Assembly (NCBI RefSeq): GCF_004664715.2
Contig: NC_051085.1
Span: 23,954,551 to 24,018,550, forward strand
DNA: 64,000 nucleotides
Reading direction: 5' to 3'
Source of the DNA: Peromyscus leucopus
Lineage: Eukaryota; Chordata; Mammalia; Rodentia; Cricetidae
Positions 1 to 12,748 of this stretch are shown in pieces; the stretch's first letter is position 1; each line of letters opens with the position of its first letter. The notes beneath the pieces were generated by a model. That model saw only the letters and a program-made list of their open reading frames with translations. It had not been told where the DNA came from and searched no databases. The position numbers and the translations under genes were made by a program.

Positions 1-759
1 ATTTAGAAGCTTCCTTTAATGGATACTTTTTTTTTTGGACTTTACATAAAAGTGGAGGAGGATCAGAGAAGGCTACAGTACTGTTTGCAGTCCTCTGCTT
101 ATAGGAATGCATAGCAATCAATGTTTGCACTCCACGAAAGGATGGTTTCAATTTTGTCATTGGCATATGGATGAGTTGTGTGGCCAGCATATGCTTACCC
201 TGTCAAGCATCTAATTTTGCCCAGAGTGTGCAGACAAATTCTGAGGCTTTGCTTTCACTTTCTTCCAAGTTTAGTTTCATCTTAAAGTAAGGAATGCCTG
301 TTAAAGGACAGCATTTGTTACAATGATGAGAATATTAACTGAATGGTATATCCCAACAGAGTTAGTGGATAGACAACAGTTTTATAGGTTTAATATTATC
401 AACTACTGTTTTATCTATTGAGATTGACATTCAAATATGCTAGGGAAATCAGATCTGAACATTGCATCTGTTACAATCAAACAAAAGAGTTATGATTTGA
501 GGATAGGTGTTTAGAAGTGGCTACATTTTGTACTTTATAGCATGTCAGTATTCAATTAATATGGTGATGCTTAATAATCACAGCCTTATAAGATCATTAT
601 AGGCACATCACACATTTATTTATGAAGAAATAAAAGCTTGCAGTTTTCTTAAATCAAAGAATGTAGGCTCTGAATGGCAAAATATGAAAAATGTTAGCTT
701 TTTATTGTTCTCAAATGAATTATTTTTTGAAGTTCATATTCAAATTTTTATTCTTAAAT
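1..759. other. AT-rich intergenic, nothing recognised
   Basis: No repeat family, RNA gene or convincing reading frame was recognised. Confidence 0.6.
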
Positions 760-953
760 ATTTATTTATTCTTATTTATGTGCATGATTGTTTTGTCTGC
801 ATGTATGGAAATGTACAACATGTGTGCCTGTTGCCCTCAGAGGCTAGAACTGGAGTTACAGATGATTATAAGCTACCATGTGGGTGCTGGGACCTGAACT
901 CTCGTATTTTACAAGAGATCAAGGCCCTTAACTGCTGAGCCATTTCTCTAGCT
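760..953 (-). repeat. B2/B3-type SINE
   Basis: The reverse-complement element has the block ccatgtgggtgctgggacc and ends with ctgagccatttctctagct, the complement of the tRNA-derived SINE head. Confidence 0.75.
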
Positions 954-1123
954 TTCAAGATTCTTTATTTATAAATCTTGCGTTTGTAAAGAAATAGTAG
1001 TATATAGTCCAGTTTTGCTACAAAAAAAGTTGAAATGTAAAATGCATTATTTCAGTGTATTCACAATTGTTTACAAAATGATTAATGAGTGGAGGTCTTT
1101 GGAGATGGCCATGAATAGCTGTA

Positions 1124-1125
<2 letters not shown>

Positions 1126-1161
<36 letters not shown>
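1126..1161. repeat. 36-base T homopolymer
   Basis: An uninterrupted T run. It may be the tail remnant of a minus-strand retroelement, but no body is recognisable beside it. Confidence 0.85.
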
Positions 1162-1164
<3 letters not shown>

Positions 1165-1293
1165 ATTGTGTTGTTTTAGTTATTCCTCTTAAGTAAACAG
1201 TACATTTCATTGTTTCATACAATGCATCAAAATTCACATATCTTTGCATGTTCCAGAAGAAAATTCCTTTACAGTATATGCTCAAGTTTTTTT

Positions 1294-1404
1294 TCAGTAA
1301 AGTGTATTCTGATCAGTTTCCCAAATCCTCTCAGATCCTTGCTACCTCACCACCCACTCAATGCAAACCTTTTTTCCACTTTCTCTTTTAGGAAACAAAT
1401 AATA

Positions 1405-1451
<47 letters not shown>

Positions 1452-1690
1452 CAGAATTAAAAAGCAAAACAAATTAAAATTAAAAAGCAACACCCACACT
1501 ATAAAAACATAAAATTGGAAACCATAATATACAAGCAAAAGACCAGTAAGATAAAAATGCCCAAACCAAGTAATATGAGACAAAAATATCTATACAGGTA
1601 CCATTGAGTTCATTTTGTGTTGGCCATCTACTGCTGGGCATGGGACCCACTGCAAGTGGTTTGCATACTGGCTGAAACTGTATCAAATTT
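1294..1690 (-). repeat. L1 3'UTR fragment with an AAT repeat
   Basis: Sequence such as tcccaaatcctctcagatcc and the ggccatctactgctgggcat block matches the reverse complement of the rodent L1 3'UTR, also seen at 52.6-53.2 kb (same strand) and 36.2-36.3 kb (opposite strand). An (AAT)n microsatellite occupies about 1398-1450. Confidence 0.6.
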
Positions 1691-2549
1691 ACTACACTGC
1701 TGACATTTAGGCATGTTTAGAATCTGATTGCACATAAAGAGCCTCTTAATTTTGTTTAACACAGTATTTCTTCCTGTTTCTCTAAGTGTTATGCATATTT
1801 CTGCACAACTGAGGACCAATTTTCAGTTCTTTTTTTTAAGTTCCAATAGGCCATTGAATTGACTTACCTGGCAAAGCTGCTGCCTTCAACACTGAGTGCA
1901 GAGTTTGAACCATATGGTAAAGAAGGACAGATCACCCCAAGTTGTTCTCTGACCTTTCAACTGTGTGTCTCAGGCTAGATCATGTCAGAATAATTGTACT
2001 ATTTTATCTTAATTTTACATCAATTCCAGAGACATCATTAATATTTTGATTTGTAGTAGCTCAAAGTCCACCATCAGCTGCATCCAACTGTATGTTTGTG
2101 ATGAAAGCTACTATTTTTAGAGGCTGTTATAGAAAGGATCCATATCAAATTACAACAGTAAAAGCTTTCCATACTCCTCCAACACTTGAACAAGAAACTA
2201 ACCTCTGTATCCCTCAGGATCTTGGGAGGAGATTCTGCATAGCTCACTTTCTTTAGGTTCCATCATTGGAAGAGTGATAATATAGAGATTGGTTCTTTTG
2301 GGTCATGAAGAGGTAGAAAGAAAGGTCTTACAGGTTTAGTACTGAATCACTCATATTTGAGGGATTGTCTCAATTTTTGTCATAAACAATATTACTGGAT
2401 AAAATATCAAAGCATGAAGTACCAGGTTCACAAATCATGAGTAGAACACATATCTGATTTTGTTGTCTAAGAAAAAGTAGTGGTAATTTTTTATAACGTA
2501 TTTACTCATATACAGAACTTATTCTGTATCTGGTTGTTATATTTTACAT
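1691..2549. other. Intergenic, nothing recognised
   Basis: AT-rich, no repeat or gene recognised. Confidence 0.5.
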
Positions 2550-2559
2550 GTTTATTTTT

Positions 2560-2610
<51 letters not shown>

Positions 2611-2743
2611 TGCAGTGCCTATGGAGTCAGAAAGAGATTGTCAGATCCTCTGGATCTGAAGTTTTGGACAGCAGTGGGTGCTGGAAAACAAAGTCAGGTC
2701 CTCTAAAGAGCAATGCCTGCTTCTAACCTCCGATCCCTCAGCT
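2550..2743 (-). repeat. TG microsatellite joined to B3-type SINE
   Basis: (GT)n at 2562-2608 runs directly into a reverse-complement SINE body with cagatcctctggatctg and gtgggtgctgg blocks. Confidence 0.65.
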
Positions 2744-4348
2744 TGTTATTTTTTTTTAAATGCTTGATTCACCCTCATTTTACTACCTTGGGGTTGGGCA
2801 CCGGGACTATAAATGGTTTTCTTACAAACAACACTTCAAATGATCTGGAAATGCAAAGAAAACAACAGAATTTTGTAATACACCATCCAGGTTTCTTTGA
2901 ACTTTATAATAGAAAAATTTATTGTAATGATATCTTTTTATCTTTTCTTATTTCTCAGAAGAAAGTACAAAGGATATACAATGGGTGCAGTATAAATGAG
3001 TATACCAAAGAGAGGTTTTTATGCCAGAAGAATAACACTTGTACAGAAATTAAAAATATGGCCGTCTTTCAAATCAACGTCGGGCATAGCCATCTTTGTG
3101 ACATTAACCTGGGTAAATGTCAATACTGTAGAAACGTAAATCACAGCAAAATTTATAGCATATAAATGTAAGATTAAAGAGTAAATTATAAATATATAAA
3201 TGTAATGTATAGCATGTATATGTAGATGTAAAGTGTCATATCTCAGGTTGTGTGAGAGATTTATATTCCTGTGCAACATCGTTGGATGTGGTGCAAGAAC
3301 GCAAAACGACTTTTAGGACTGGAGACTGGTTAGTGCTGTAGATGTTTTCCACAGCCTTTGGATCACATGAATCTTTTATTCATTTATGATGGATTTTAAT
3401 TAAACAGACTTAATTGGAATCACTTTTATGTTCCTTTTGTCCTAATATATTGAGTTAGTTTATTGGATAACTTGAAGCAATATTGGTTAGGAAAATTGAC
3501 TTTGGAGTTACCATTGAATTTGAATTTAGGCTATCCCAGTAATTACTAATTGGCTTTCTCATGTATGACCTAAATTCTCAGGAGCACAATTTTCTCATAG
3601 ATGAAGGAGACAGTACCTACTTTGTGGAGCTATGGTAGGGGTGAACTGAAGTGTGTGGTAAAAACATTGAGTATAGTTTAAAGACAATAATGTGCTTAAA
3701 GACCGATGGAGAAAATGAAAAGAACACAAGTTATTTTCTCTTCCATGAGAGAGTTAAATTCAAGACAAACACTTAGAGATGACTGATTACGTTTGCTGAA
3801 ACAGCTGCATGCATGGTAAGTCTTTTTATACTCATGTATGCACACTTGTATACACAGACACATACTTGTGCACACATACAAAGAATAGGGGAAAACGGTA
3901 AAAAGTGGACATGATTAATTTTTTTTTCAAATTTGACTTTTTTTATTGGGCCTCCAGTAAATGTGACACAATATTAGTATTTGTTTTGATAATTCACATG
4001 TAGATTTTTTTATTAAGTTTCTCTTGACTTCTAAAATTTTATAAGCAAAAAATATTAATCTAGATGTCATTTTCTCCATAGAAAGCAAGTCATATTGTTC
4101 TCCAGTTTTCTCATTTATAATTTATTTACATATTTATTTATTTAATTTTATCCCTGAGTTTCCTATGGAGACATGTTCTTCAAGGACATTTGACACCTTT
4201 CTAATATTTACAAAATTTAATGCAATCACTTCTGGGAAATGCTTTTAGTCCACAAAGTTAAGGCAAAAGAAAAACTGTACATACTTTTGAAGTTCTTCAG
4301 CATAAGACCACCCAACATATGCAAGAAAAAAAGATATATTTTTATTTA
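2744..4348. other. Intergenic, nothing recognised
   Basis: AT-rich. The open frame at 2713-3165 begins inside the preceding SINE and has no family resemblance, so it is not annotated as a gene. Confidence 0.5.
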
Positions 4349-4530
4349 GGGGTGGTAAGATGGCTCAGTGATTAAGAGTGTGTACTTCTCTTGCAGAGGA
4401 CCCAAGTTTGGTTCCCCACAACTCCAGTGTTGAGGTGGGTCGCAACTGACTGCCACCCAGATCTGGTAGAATCTGACATCTCTGGACTCCAGGGACACCC
4501 ACCCGCATGTGCATACATACTCATACATGG
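4349..4530 (+). repeat. B2 SINE
   Basis: Forward B2 with the tRNA-like head (gtaagatggctcagtgattaa), the cttgcagaggacccaagt block and a tail of CA-containing sequence. Confidence 0.85.
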
Positions 4531-4539
4531 AAACTTTTA

Positions 4540-4722
4540 ACTCTGTCTGTCTGTGTGCATCTGTGTGTAAGTATGTGCATGTGTAGACAGTTGCTCATAG
4601 AAGTCACAAAAAGTGGTCAGTTCTTCAGTCATTGGATTTGCATATAGAAGTTGTGAAGCAGTGGATGTGGGTACCAGAGCAGTACACACTCATAATCACA
4701 GGGCCATTTCTCTGGCCCCTTA
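4540..4722 (-). repeat. Diverged B2/B3-type SINE
   Basis: Reverse-complement remnant ending in cagggccatttctctggcccc, with gtggatgtgggtaccagag before it. Divergence leaves the left edge uncertain. Confidence 0.5.
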
Positions 4723-6811
4723 ATCTTAAAATTACTTTTAAAAAGCTAAAAGTCACTGATACTGAATTTCTACATTGGTCCATTCTATCAGAAGTATAAG
4801 CAATACTTCTATAATTTTGTAGTTTTGGAAACACATCTGCTTGTATTTAAGAATCCATCAGGGTGCTGATCTCCCAGTAGTACAATGCTGTGAGTACAAT
4901 TTTGTCTGGAACATTTTCAAAGATAGCATATTTTGTAATTTCATGTACTACATGCCTGGCATCATTTCCAGTGGGCATGCTAGACACCCATATTAAAATG
5001 ACTGCTGAAACAGGTTAAAATGACTCACCTAAAATATTTTAAGAGTAGGATTAGTGAGGACAGCCTACTAATTTTCATTTAAGTGTTTTGTTATATCACC
5101 CGGTATTAGGCTGCCTGTTTGGGAAACTATCACCTGCAAATTTGATTTCCTTATTAAATGCTTTAGAAGTTTAACTTTGGAGTTGATGACAGCTAGCTAA
5201 AAAGGATGCAAGAGAAAATGAAACATCGTAAAGAATATGTTTTAGGTGAAATGACTGGAATTATCTTAGACAAGATATATATTTTTATCATCAGTAAATA
5301 TACTTTTCACCCTTTCCTCTTGATTCACATAAATTTAATAAAAAGAGTTTTAAAAAATGTGTGCTGGTCTGCATTTTATTATGTAATAACGTCTGCATGG
5401 TACCGCTTTTCTGTTTCTCACTTCATCAGAACTGTTTTTCATTTGGTTGGACCTCCTCAGCTGTGACGGTGTTGGGAAAAGGCATCTGTAGTTCTGCAAT
5501 CATCTACTGAAAAAGGCTGTTTCCATGTAGCTCTATGTCTCTTGGAGACCAAATGGGAGATGCTTAATGTTAATAAATAAGCAGTTTAAACATAAATAAG
5601 GACCAGGCTTTGAGATCTACAGACTTGATTAATTATTTTTTTTCTGTGCCAAGCCAAATGGACTCATAAAACAAGCGATAAAGTTGTGAATTGTACACTT
5701 AGTTACGAATACATTCAGAATAAATATGGTTTCTATTTGTCAATACAAGTATTGCAGTGCTGTGGGACTCAGCCTTAATCCATTACAATAGAGCAAAATA
5801 CAAATATATGACCCTTGTGTGTAAAACACATTTGTACCAAAGTACTGCAGGAACAGATAACTTTGTCTTTCTTTTAGATGCCAAAATATGTGTTTCAAAG
5901 CCCTGGAGGCTATATTCAACTCACTCTTTTCTGGTCTCCCACTAGTTTTATATATGTAGAAATATATATATTCCTTTAGGATTTATTCTGATCAAATGAT
6001 ACATCACATAGTGACATTTATATAAGCAGTATATGTTTATCTACATTAAAAATATACTTTTTAATAAAGTAGAGCTTTTTTTAACATAAGAAGCTTTATA
6101 ACTATCAGATTGTAGAAACAGGAGAGTTTCATGAGGGGACATGCTAGTTACTATTTTCATTGCTATGCTATTACATTTTACCATTTGAATATTTTGCACA
6201 AATATTCTGACTTAAGTCATCTCACTTTGGTTAAGAGAAATTGTAATTGATTATAATAACCAAAGATTATTTAATTTTTAGATCAAATTAATGAAGATTT
6301 TCAGCTACAAAGAAATTCATTGTGTTTATAAATAAAATAATGATGGCAATTGTATAGGACAGTGAAAAGAAATACAAAACATTAGAGGTCACAGAATACA
6401 TGTTTGTTTGACAGCAGCATTTAAAGTTATTTTTGTTTGGAATGTTGTACTCTACAAAAGAAAATATAAATTAAAATATGAATCATTATGGCTTTTCCCA
6501 CTTTTAACAGGAAAATATTTTTTATAATGATGAGATGCTGCCATACTAGTTTATTTAAAAAATAGACAGTATGCATCAGCACAAACTTTCATGCCTAATC
6601 TGAAAAAAAAATGGGTTGTATTTTATTCTTACATAAAAGACTTTACTTGCTCAACCATTAGGTGTAGGATGGATATCCAAATATTTTATTCTTCCTTGTG
6701 TGGCTCTTGACTGTATAGTTCCACTCAGCAGTCAATCAGGTTAAATTAATTTCCCTGCTTATCAATTGCACTTTGCTTTCTCAGATCTGTCCTTAGAAGG
6801 CTTTGTATTAT
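4723..6811. other. Intergenic, nothing recognised
   Basis: About 2 kb of AT-rich sequence. No repeat family, exon or RNA gene recognised. Confidence 0.5.
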
Positions 6812-7155
6812 TAGGGTAGGCAGATTTTTCTGTCCCCTCTGTCTGCTCCAAAATAACCACATAGAGACTTTTTATTAATTATAGATGTTCGGTTGATAGC
6901 TTAGTCTTGTCCCTAACTAGTTCTTATAACTTAAAATTTACCCATATCTTTTAATCTACATCCTTTTAAGTGGCTTGGCTACCTTGATTCTATAAAGTCC
7001 ATGATGCTTTCTTTCCATCTGGCTGGCATCTCTGCCTTTTTTCTTCCCAGCATTCTCTCTGCCCCAAAAACCCTGCCTAGCTATTTGCCATTAGCTTTTT
7101 ATTAACCAATCACGGTGACCTATCTTCACACAGTGTAAAGGGATATTCCACAACA
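6812..7155 (-). mobile_element. LTR of an endogenous LTR retroelement (copy A, 3' LTR)
   Basis: Read on the minus strand, the block starts TGTTGTGGAATATCC immediately after a purine tract (aaaaaaggggga, complement of about 7156-7168) that looks like a polypurine tract. This marks it as the 3' LTR. It contains the gattggttaataaaaagct block shared with the LTR-like block at 10288-10625. The outer end near 6812 is approximate. Confidence 0.65.
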
Positions 7156-9800
7156 TTCCCCCTTTTTTGTCTAAACAAAAACAAAGGGTTTTAACTCTAA
7201 CATAATAAAACTATAAACACTAAGAACAATTATCAGGTAAAAATTACATTTTCAATGTTCAGTTCATCTGTATTTGGCATATTTGGAGAAATTACTCCAT
7301 TATTTGTTCTGTCTTGATGAGTCTAAAGCTTTGTACCTAATTTATCTTCTATTATAACTAAAAAAAACCCTGCAACTATAACTACCTAGTCTTCAACTCC
7401 ATCTAAAGACTGAAAGGATTTAATATTACCTGAGTAAACAGGAGGTACAGTGCAAACCACTTCCGAAATGACAGAGATATCTGGCTGCTTGGACAGCCAC
7501 CCAAGGTTCTTCTGCAATGTTGGGGCACCATCTAGGCCTACAGACCTAGAATATCTGTCAGATTTTTCCATAAAGCAGGAGTTTTGAAGGACTGTCTTAC
7601 CTTGTCTTGGTAAAGTCTGGCAGTTGACTTTTTTTGTGTCTTGCTTGTCCAGTTTGTACAGCATACTCTCAGCAGTCAAGGCAAGGGTAGCCCCTTGCCC
7701 AAATGGCTAGTTTTGTCACATTGAAAGAAAACTCTATATAGAGTTTCTTTGATGCCCATCATCTTCTATGAAGTAAATTGGTGCTACCAAGAGAAGACCT
7801 GTCTCATTCTCATGAAAAGCCTTGTATTGTTAAAACATTGCAAATGCCATATTCTGTAGGTCTTTGAAGTGTTTGAAGATCACCTAAAATATATATCCCC
7901 ATATGACCTTGAAAACATACCTAACATGACTGTAAGTTTGATAGTTATAGATGATTAACTATTAACCTGTATTTATTATCCAAAGAGCTTTTAAAGACTA
8001 AGACTTTACATAACCTTTTTAAATGAGCTGCATAGATACAATACCTTAAACAAGAATAGAAACATATATAGAGTATAACAAAAATATTCTTAAATTTGTA
8101 TCAATATGCAAAAATCTATACCATTGTAAAATATTTGTGACTAGTGGTTGTTTAAAAGTAGACTCAGCAATCCACCCCTTTATTTGATCATTTCTATACT
8201 ATATCCCCCCTTTTTCTTTCAGAAAGAGATTCTTGAATCTAACTCCTTTGTTCAGCTTTTTTCCTGACCACGACCAATAACAACTTGCAACCAACCCCGA
8301 AATGAAGGCAAACATCTATAACCCACCGAATGACCAACAGTCACCTACTCCACTTCTTTGGAATGTGGTTGCTGTGTTCTCTAGACTGCTTCCTGTTGTC
8401 TGGGGTTTCTGGTATCTTTAGGAGACCCTGAGAAATTTGGGATAATGGTCAAGTCCTGGGAGAGTTAGCTGTATAATTTGTTGTCTACTCTCTGTTAAAT
8501 GGGAAAGTGCAAAGCTTATCTGAAGTCCTGACTAGCGAAGTCTTTGAGGATGGACTATCTCAGCCTGCTGCCTTGATGATGTTTTGGATGCAGAACTCTA
8601 GGGAAGCTGCAACAAAGTCATTCTGAGAGGCTGGATCACTTGGCCCACCCATTTTCATTGGTGTCTGGTCCCCTTGCTCTGAAAATATATAAACTTTCAA
8701 AGGTAACATACATATCTGCATTAACACAAGTATGGAATGTGCTGTGTGCACAAGTCAGTTAAAGATGTATTTTTGTTTGTTTTATGTTTGAACAGGTAAA
8801 AGGCATCTGTCAACTTTATAAGTCCATTTGGACTGTATAATCAAATTATAATATAAATCTCTATCCATGCCATATATAAGGACGGCATGTAATAATAAGT
8901 CATGAAGACTCTGTACCCAACAAGATTTGTCATATCTCATCTCATCTCAGAGCTGTTCCCATGTCAAGGGATCAGCTAACATGTCACCTGTCCTGTAGTC
9001 TTTTTTTTGGGGGGGGGCTTTCTCACTCTTGTCTGTAGCCAAGATACTCAGGAGGTCTCCCCCAGTCAAATCTGATATTAATTAATCTGGAAGGAATCCA
9101 CAGCCTTTTGTTTCCTGTGGAAACAAAATCATAATCTCTCCCCCAATGCAACACATTGTCCAGCTTCCATTTGAGGTTAAGACATTTTAAAAATACATAG
9201 ATTGGTTTAATTTAGCAGTTTCCACAATTCTTGTGTCTTAGCAACTATTGTTTGTTCATCAGCAATCAAAAAGTTATAAGACAACACAATAACATACAGG
9301 ATGCAGACTTCCCGAGTATTTTCTATTTCTATATGTCTTATTCTTTTTTATTACTTTACTCTTTCTTTAAAGACTTTACTCCATTATTTTTAAACTATTT
9401 TTTTCTATGACTGTCCATACCCATTTTTTTTTCTTAAGCCTACACACATTGTTAAACACACTGAAACCTATTCTGAGGGTTTTTTTTTTCCATCTAAACC
9501 TTCTTTGCTGTGTATCTGTAACCTTTTCTGTCTGTATAAGCAAAACCTTAAGCCCACCATGAGGCTTAACTTATGGTGCCCTTGTGGCTGTAGCATGCAG
9601 GCAGCTGCCTAGAGATGTGTCTGTGTACTGCAGCTGGCACAAGAGACATGAGACTAGGGAGCTGCATTTGGCTTAGTTTTTGTGTGTTTAGAACCTTTCT
9701 TTTTTTTTTTTTTAAAGCTTTTTCAGGTCTTATGTGGATATATGTGGCCAGACTTTGGGCATCAGTTTTTCTTGGTCATTTTTTACTCTTTGGTCTTTGG
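7156..9800 (-). mobile_element. Internal region of LTR retroelement copy A, decayed
   Basis: The minus strand matches, at several separate places, the plus-strand element at 14.3-17.4 kb: the cttcaaacacttcaaaga / agaatatggcattt block (near 7840-7880 here, 16416-16450 there), the glycine/serine-poor coding-like stretch before the polypurine tract, and tttccacag...ggctgtggatt (near 9100 here, 15650 there). No intact gag, pol or env frame remains. The longest open stretch (7386-7679) is part of this remnant. The family looks non-autonomous; its name was not established. Confidence 0.6.
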
Positions 9801-9809
9801 TGTTTTGGG

Positions 9810-10210
9810 GGCCCACCACCCAGCTCCCAAATATATCACACATGAAGGCTTATTCTTAATTGTAAATGTCCAGCCTTAGCTTGGTTTGTCTCTTGCCAGG
9901 TTTTCTTAATTTTAAATGATCCCATCTACCTTTTGCCTCTGGGCTTTTTCCTTTTCTTTCTTCTGTATATCTTACTTTTACTCTGTGTGGTTGTGTGGCT
10001 GTGTGGTTGTGTGGCTGGCCCCTGATGTCCTCTTCTCCTCTTTTTCTTGCTCCTTCTCCTGGTTTCTCCCAGATTTCTCCTTCTATTTATTCTATCTGAC
10101 TGACAGCCCTGCCTATCCTTTCTCCTGCATCACTATTGGCCATTCAGTTCTTTATTAGACCATCAGTTTCTGAGTTAAAACAAATGCAACATAAAAGAAT
10201 GCAACATGTC
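9810..10210 (-). mobile_element. Second LTR-like block within the copy A region
   Basis: On the minus strand it starts near tgttgcattcttttatgtt and includes aataaagaactgaatggcca and cagaggcaaaaggtagatgg, blocks I recognise as a common cricetid LTR/leader. Its sequence differs from the flanking LTRs, so it may be a separate insertion. Edges are approximate. Confidence 0.5.
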
Positions 10211-10287
10211 TTGGTGTTATTAAACAAATGTTCCACAGCATAAACAAATGTAACTCATCTTAAAATAATATTCCACCATAGCTAATT

Positions 10288-10625
10288 ATAGGAGGACTTT
10301 TTTGTTCCACTTGCCAGTTCCTACATAACCACATTCTTATTAATTTTGACAGCTCAGCCAATGGCTTAGGCTTCTTCCTAACTAGTTCCTATAAATTAAA
10401 TTAACCCAAATCTTTTAATCTACATTCTTTTGGGTGGCTTAGTTATCTTTATTTTTTAAAGCCCATGTTGCCTCCTCTCCATTTGGCTGGCAACTCCACC
10501 TTTTCCCCTCAGTGTTCTCTCTGCTCCCCGCCCCCAAATCTTGCTTAACTATTGGTCATTTAGCTTTTCATTAAACCAACCGCAGTGACATATCTTGACA
10601 CAGTATAAAGGAGTATCGTATAACA
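10288..10625 (-). mobile_element. LTR-like block of the copy A family
   Basis: The minus strand starts TGTTATACGATACTCC and resembles the 6812-7155 LTR throughout (ttggtttaatgaaaagct, cagagagaacactg, aatgtagattaaaagat). It may be the 5' LTR of copy A or an independent solo LTR. Confidence 0.6.
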
Positions 10626-10677
10626 TATCATAACTACCTAAGAAATTCTAGCTCATTCTTTAATTACACATTGAAGG

Positions 10678-11030
10678 TGTGGTGGATTGAATGAAAATAA
10701 CCCCCATAGGCTCATAGGGAGTGGTGCTGTTAGGAGGTATGGTCTTGTTGGAGGAAGTGTGTCACTTGGGGTGGGCTTTGAGGTTCACATGCTTGAGCTA
10801 GGCCCAGGCCCCGGCTCTCTCTTTGAGCTGCCTGCTAATCATTGAACTAGATGTAGAATTCTCAGCTACCTCTCCAACTTCATGTTTACTTATGTGGCAC
10901 CAAGCTTCCCACCATGACAATAATGGACTAAACTTCTCAAGTGTAAGCCAGCCCCAATGAAATGTTCTCCTCTATAAGAGTTGCAATGGTCAAGTCATCT
11001 CTCAACAGCTTAAAAACCCTAACTAAGACA
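10678..11030 (+). mobile_element. MaLR-type solo LTR
   Basis: Starts TGTGGTGGATTG and ends CTAACTAAGACA, the TG...CA and TAAGACA ending of ERVL-MaLR LTRs. Flanks gaagg/gaagt match at 4 of 5 bases, compatible with a mutated 5-bp TSD. It is the opposite-orientation relative of the copy at 58734-59099. Confidence 0.65.
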
Positions 11031-11559
11031 GAAGTCAATCTCTCCTGTAAAGTGTAAAGCTTTCTTTAATTTTTTAGTTATGTCACAGCTCAGGTAGATT
11101 TTAGGTCTTGCATCTACAATTTCTCCTCTCCTCTTCTCCCTTCCTCTTCCTTCCCTCCCCCGATCCTGCCTTCCCTTCTTTACTTCTCTTCCCCTCCTTG
11201 CTATTTCCATGACCCCATTTTAATTCATGTTCTAAGCCTGCCTGATCGTTTCCTTTACTTGATCTTAATCTTCATTCAAGACATGAAGAATAACTTTTAT
11301 TTTACCCTTGTTAACTCAAATCTCAATTAATATGTAGAATGTAAGGGCATAACTGAAGTATTTAAAAGCAATATGTAGGAATTTATTTTGAACTCTTGTA
11401 TCCAAGGTATTCATTCTATGAATTCTTTTACTCCACTTGACCCTTTTCTCTGCTCATAGTCTAAAATGTTCAAGTAGCAAAATAAAGATACAATTTAGGC
11501 CAATTATATATTTTTAAATGTTCATTGGTCAGAAATTTTCTTTTTTTAAAAAATATTAA

Positions 11560-11930
11560 TTTATTATTTTTGATAACTTTATACATAAGTAGTATATATA
11601 ATTTCCACTCTCTTCTCTCCAACTTCTCCCACATCCCTACCTCTCTCTTTCAACTTCATGACCTCTTTTTTTTTTTCTGAGACAGGGTTTCTCTGTGTAG
11701 CTTTGCGCCTTTCCTGGAACTCACTCTGTAGCCCAGGTTGGCCTCAAAACTCACAGAGATCCGCCTGCCTCTGCCTCCTGAGTGCTGGGATTAAAGGCAT
11801 GTGCCAACACCACCTGGCCCATGACCTCTTTTTATTTAATTGAAATACAATTACATCATTTCCCCCTCTTTATTCTTCTTTGAACACTTCTCATGCTTCC
11901 CTACTCCCTCTCAAATTCATGGACTCTTTA
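11560..11930 (-). repeat. L1 3'UTR-like fragment split by a B1
   Basis: Pyrimidine-rich sequence on both sides of the B1 (cccacatccctacc..., tcatgcttccctactccc) resembles the reverse complement of the purine-rich L1 3' end. Low sequence complexity limits certainty. Confidence 0.4.
11671..11819 (-). mobile_element. B1 SINE with 14-bp TSD
   Basis: Reverse-complement B1 from the T-rich tail to ccacctggcc. The direct repeat CATGACCTCTTTTT occurs at 11657-11670 and 11820-11833, confirming an insertion. Confidence 0.9.
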
Positions 11931-12060
11931 TAAATAAATATATATATATATATATATTTATGTATATATACACATAAATAAAATATGTTTAATAATATTA
12001 TTAATTAAATATATGTATATATAATATACACATATATAAACATATAAAAATTAAGAAACA
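11931..12060. repeat. TA-rich low-complexity tract
   Basis: (TA)n and AT-rich sequence between the L1-like fragment and the following B1. Confidence 0.7.
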
Positions 12061-12211
12061 AGCCAGGCAGTAGTGGTACACTCCTTTAATCCCAACACTC
12101 GGGAGGCAGAGGCAGGTGGATCTCTGTGAGTTCGAGGCCATCTCAGGCTACAAAGTGAGGTCCAGGAAATGTGCAAAAGTACACAGAGAAACCCTGTCTC
12201 CAAAAAAAAAA
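12061..12211 (+). mobile_element. B1 SINE with 15-bp TSD beside a CA repeat
   Basis: Forward B1 (agccaggcagtagtggtaca ... ccctgtctcc, A tail). The TSD AAAAATTAAGAAACA is at 12046-12060 and 12212-12226. A (CA)n microsatellite follows at 12225-12271. Confidence 0.9.
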
Positions 12212-12221
12212 AAAAATTAAG

Positions 12222-12224
<3 letters not shown>

Positions 12225-12271
<47 letters not shown>
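12225..12271. repeat. CA microsatellite
   Basis: Uninterrupted (CA)n starting at the last bases of the B1 TSD. Confidence 0.9.
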
Positions 12272-12273
<2 letters not shown>

Positions 12274-12748
12274 ACCTGCTGAGGCCATTTAGTGTTGTTC
12301 ATTTGTGTATGTGTTTAGAGATGACCACTTCCAATTGGAAACCTATCATCAGGGTTTGTCCATGAGAAGATGTATTGTCTTTCTCTCAGGTGCCTTTAAC
12401 TGCTTCTAACTCTTCATCCAGGGTTGGAGCCTTTGCCGATTTCCCCTATCCATGTTAGTGTTTTTGCTGGTGTTGTCATCGTGCAAATTTTATTTAGGCA
12501 ACCATATTACTCAAATTTATAGGTTCAGCTCTCTGTCATATATAGAAGACATTGTCTCATAGTGGATGTCATCTGGTTCTTATAACCTTCATGCATCCCT
12601 TTCCTTGATGTTCCCCGAGTCTTAGCCATTATGTTCTATATGTATCAACTGGACATGGGTGCCCCACAGACAGTTGTTCTCTGTATAATTTCAATTGAAA
12701 TTTACATTGAAACTTTGTTTCTTTTTCCTGTTTTCTTCTTTTGTGGAA

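Noticed and set aside
2713..3165. 150-codon open frame with an ATG
   Set aside because: It starts inside a SINE remnant, is phenylalanine/lysine-rich from AT-rich DNA, shows no domain or splice context, and resembles no protein I know.
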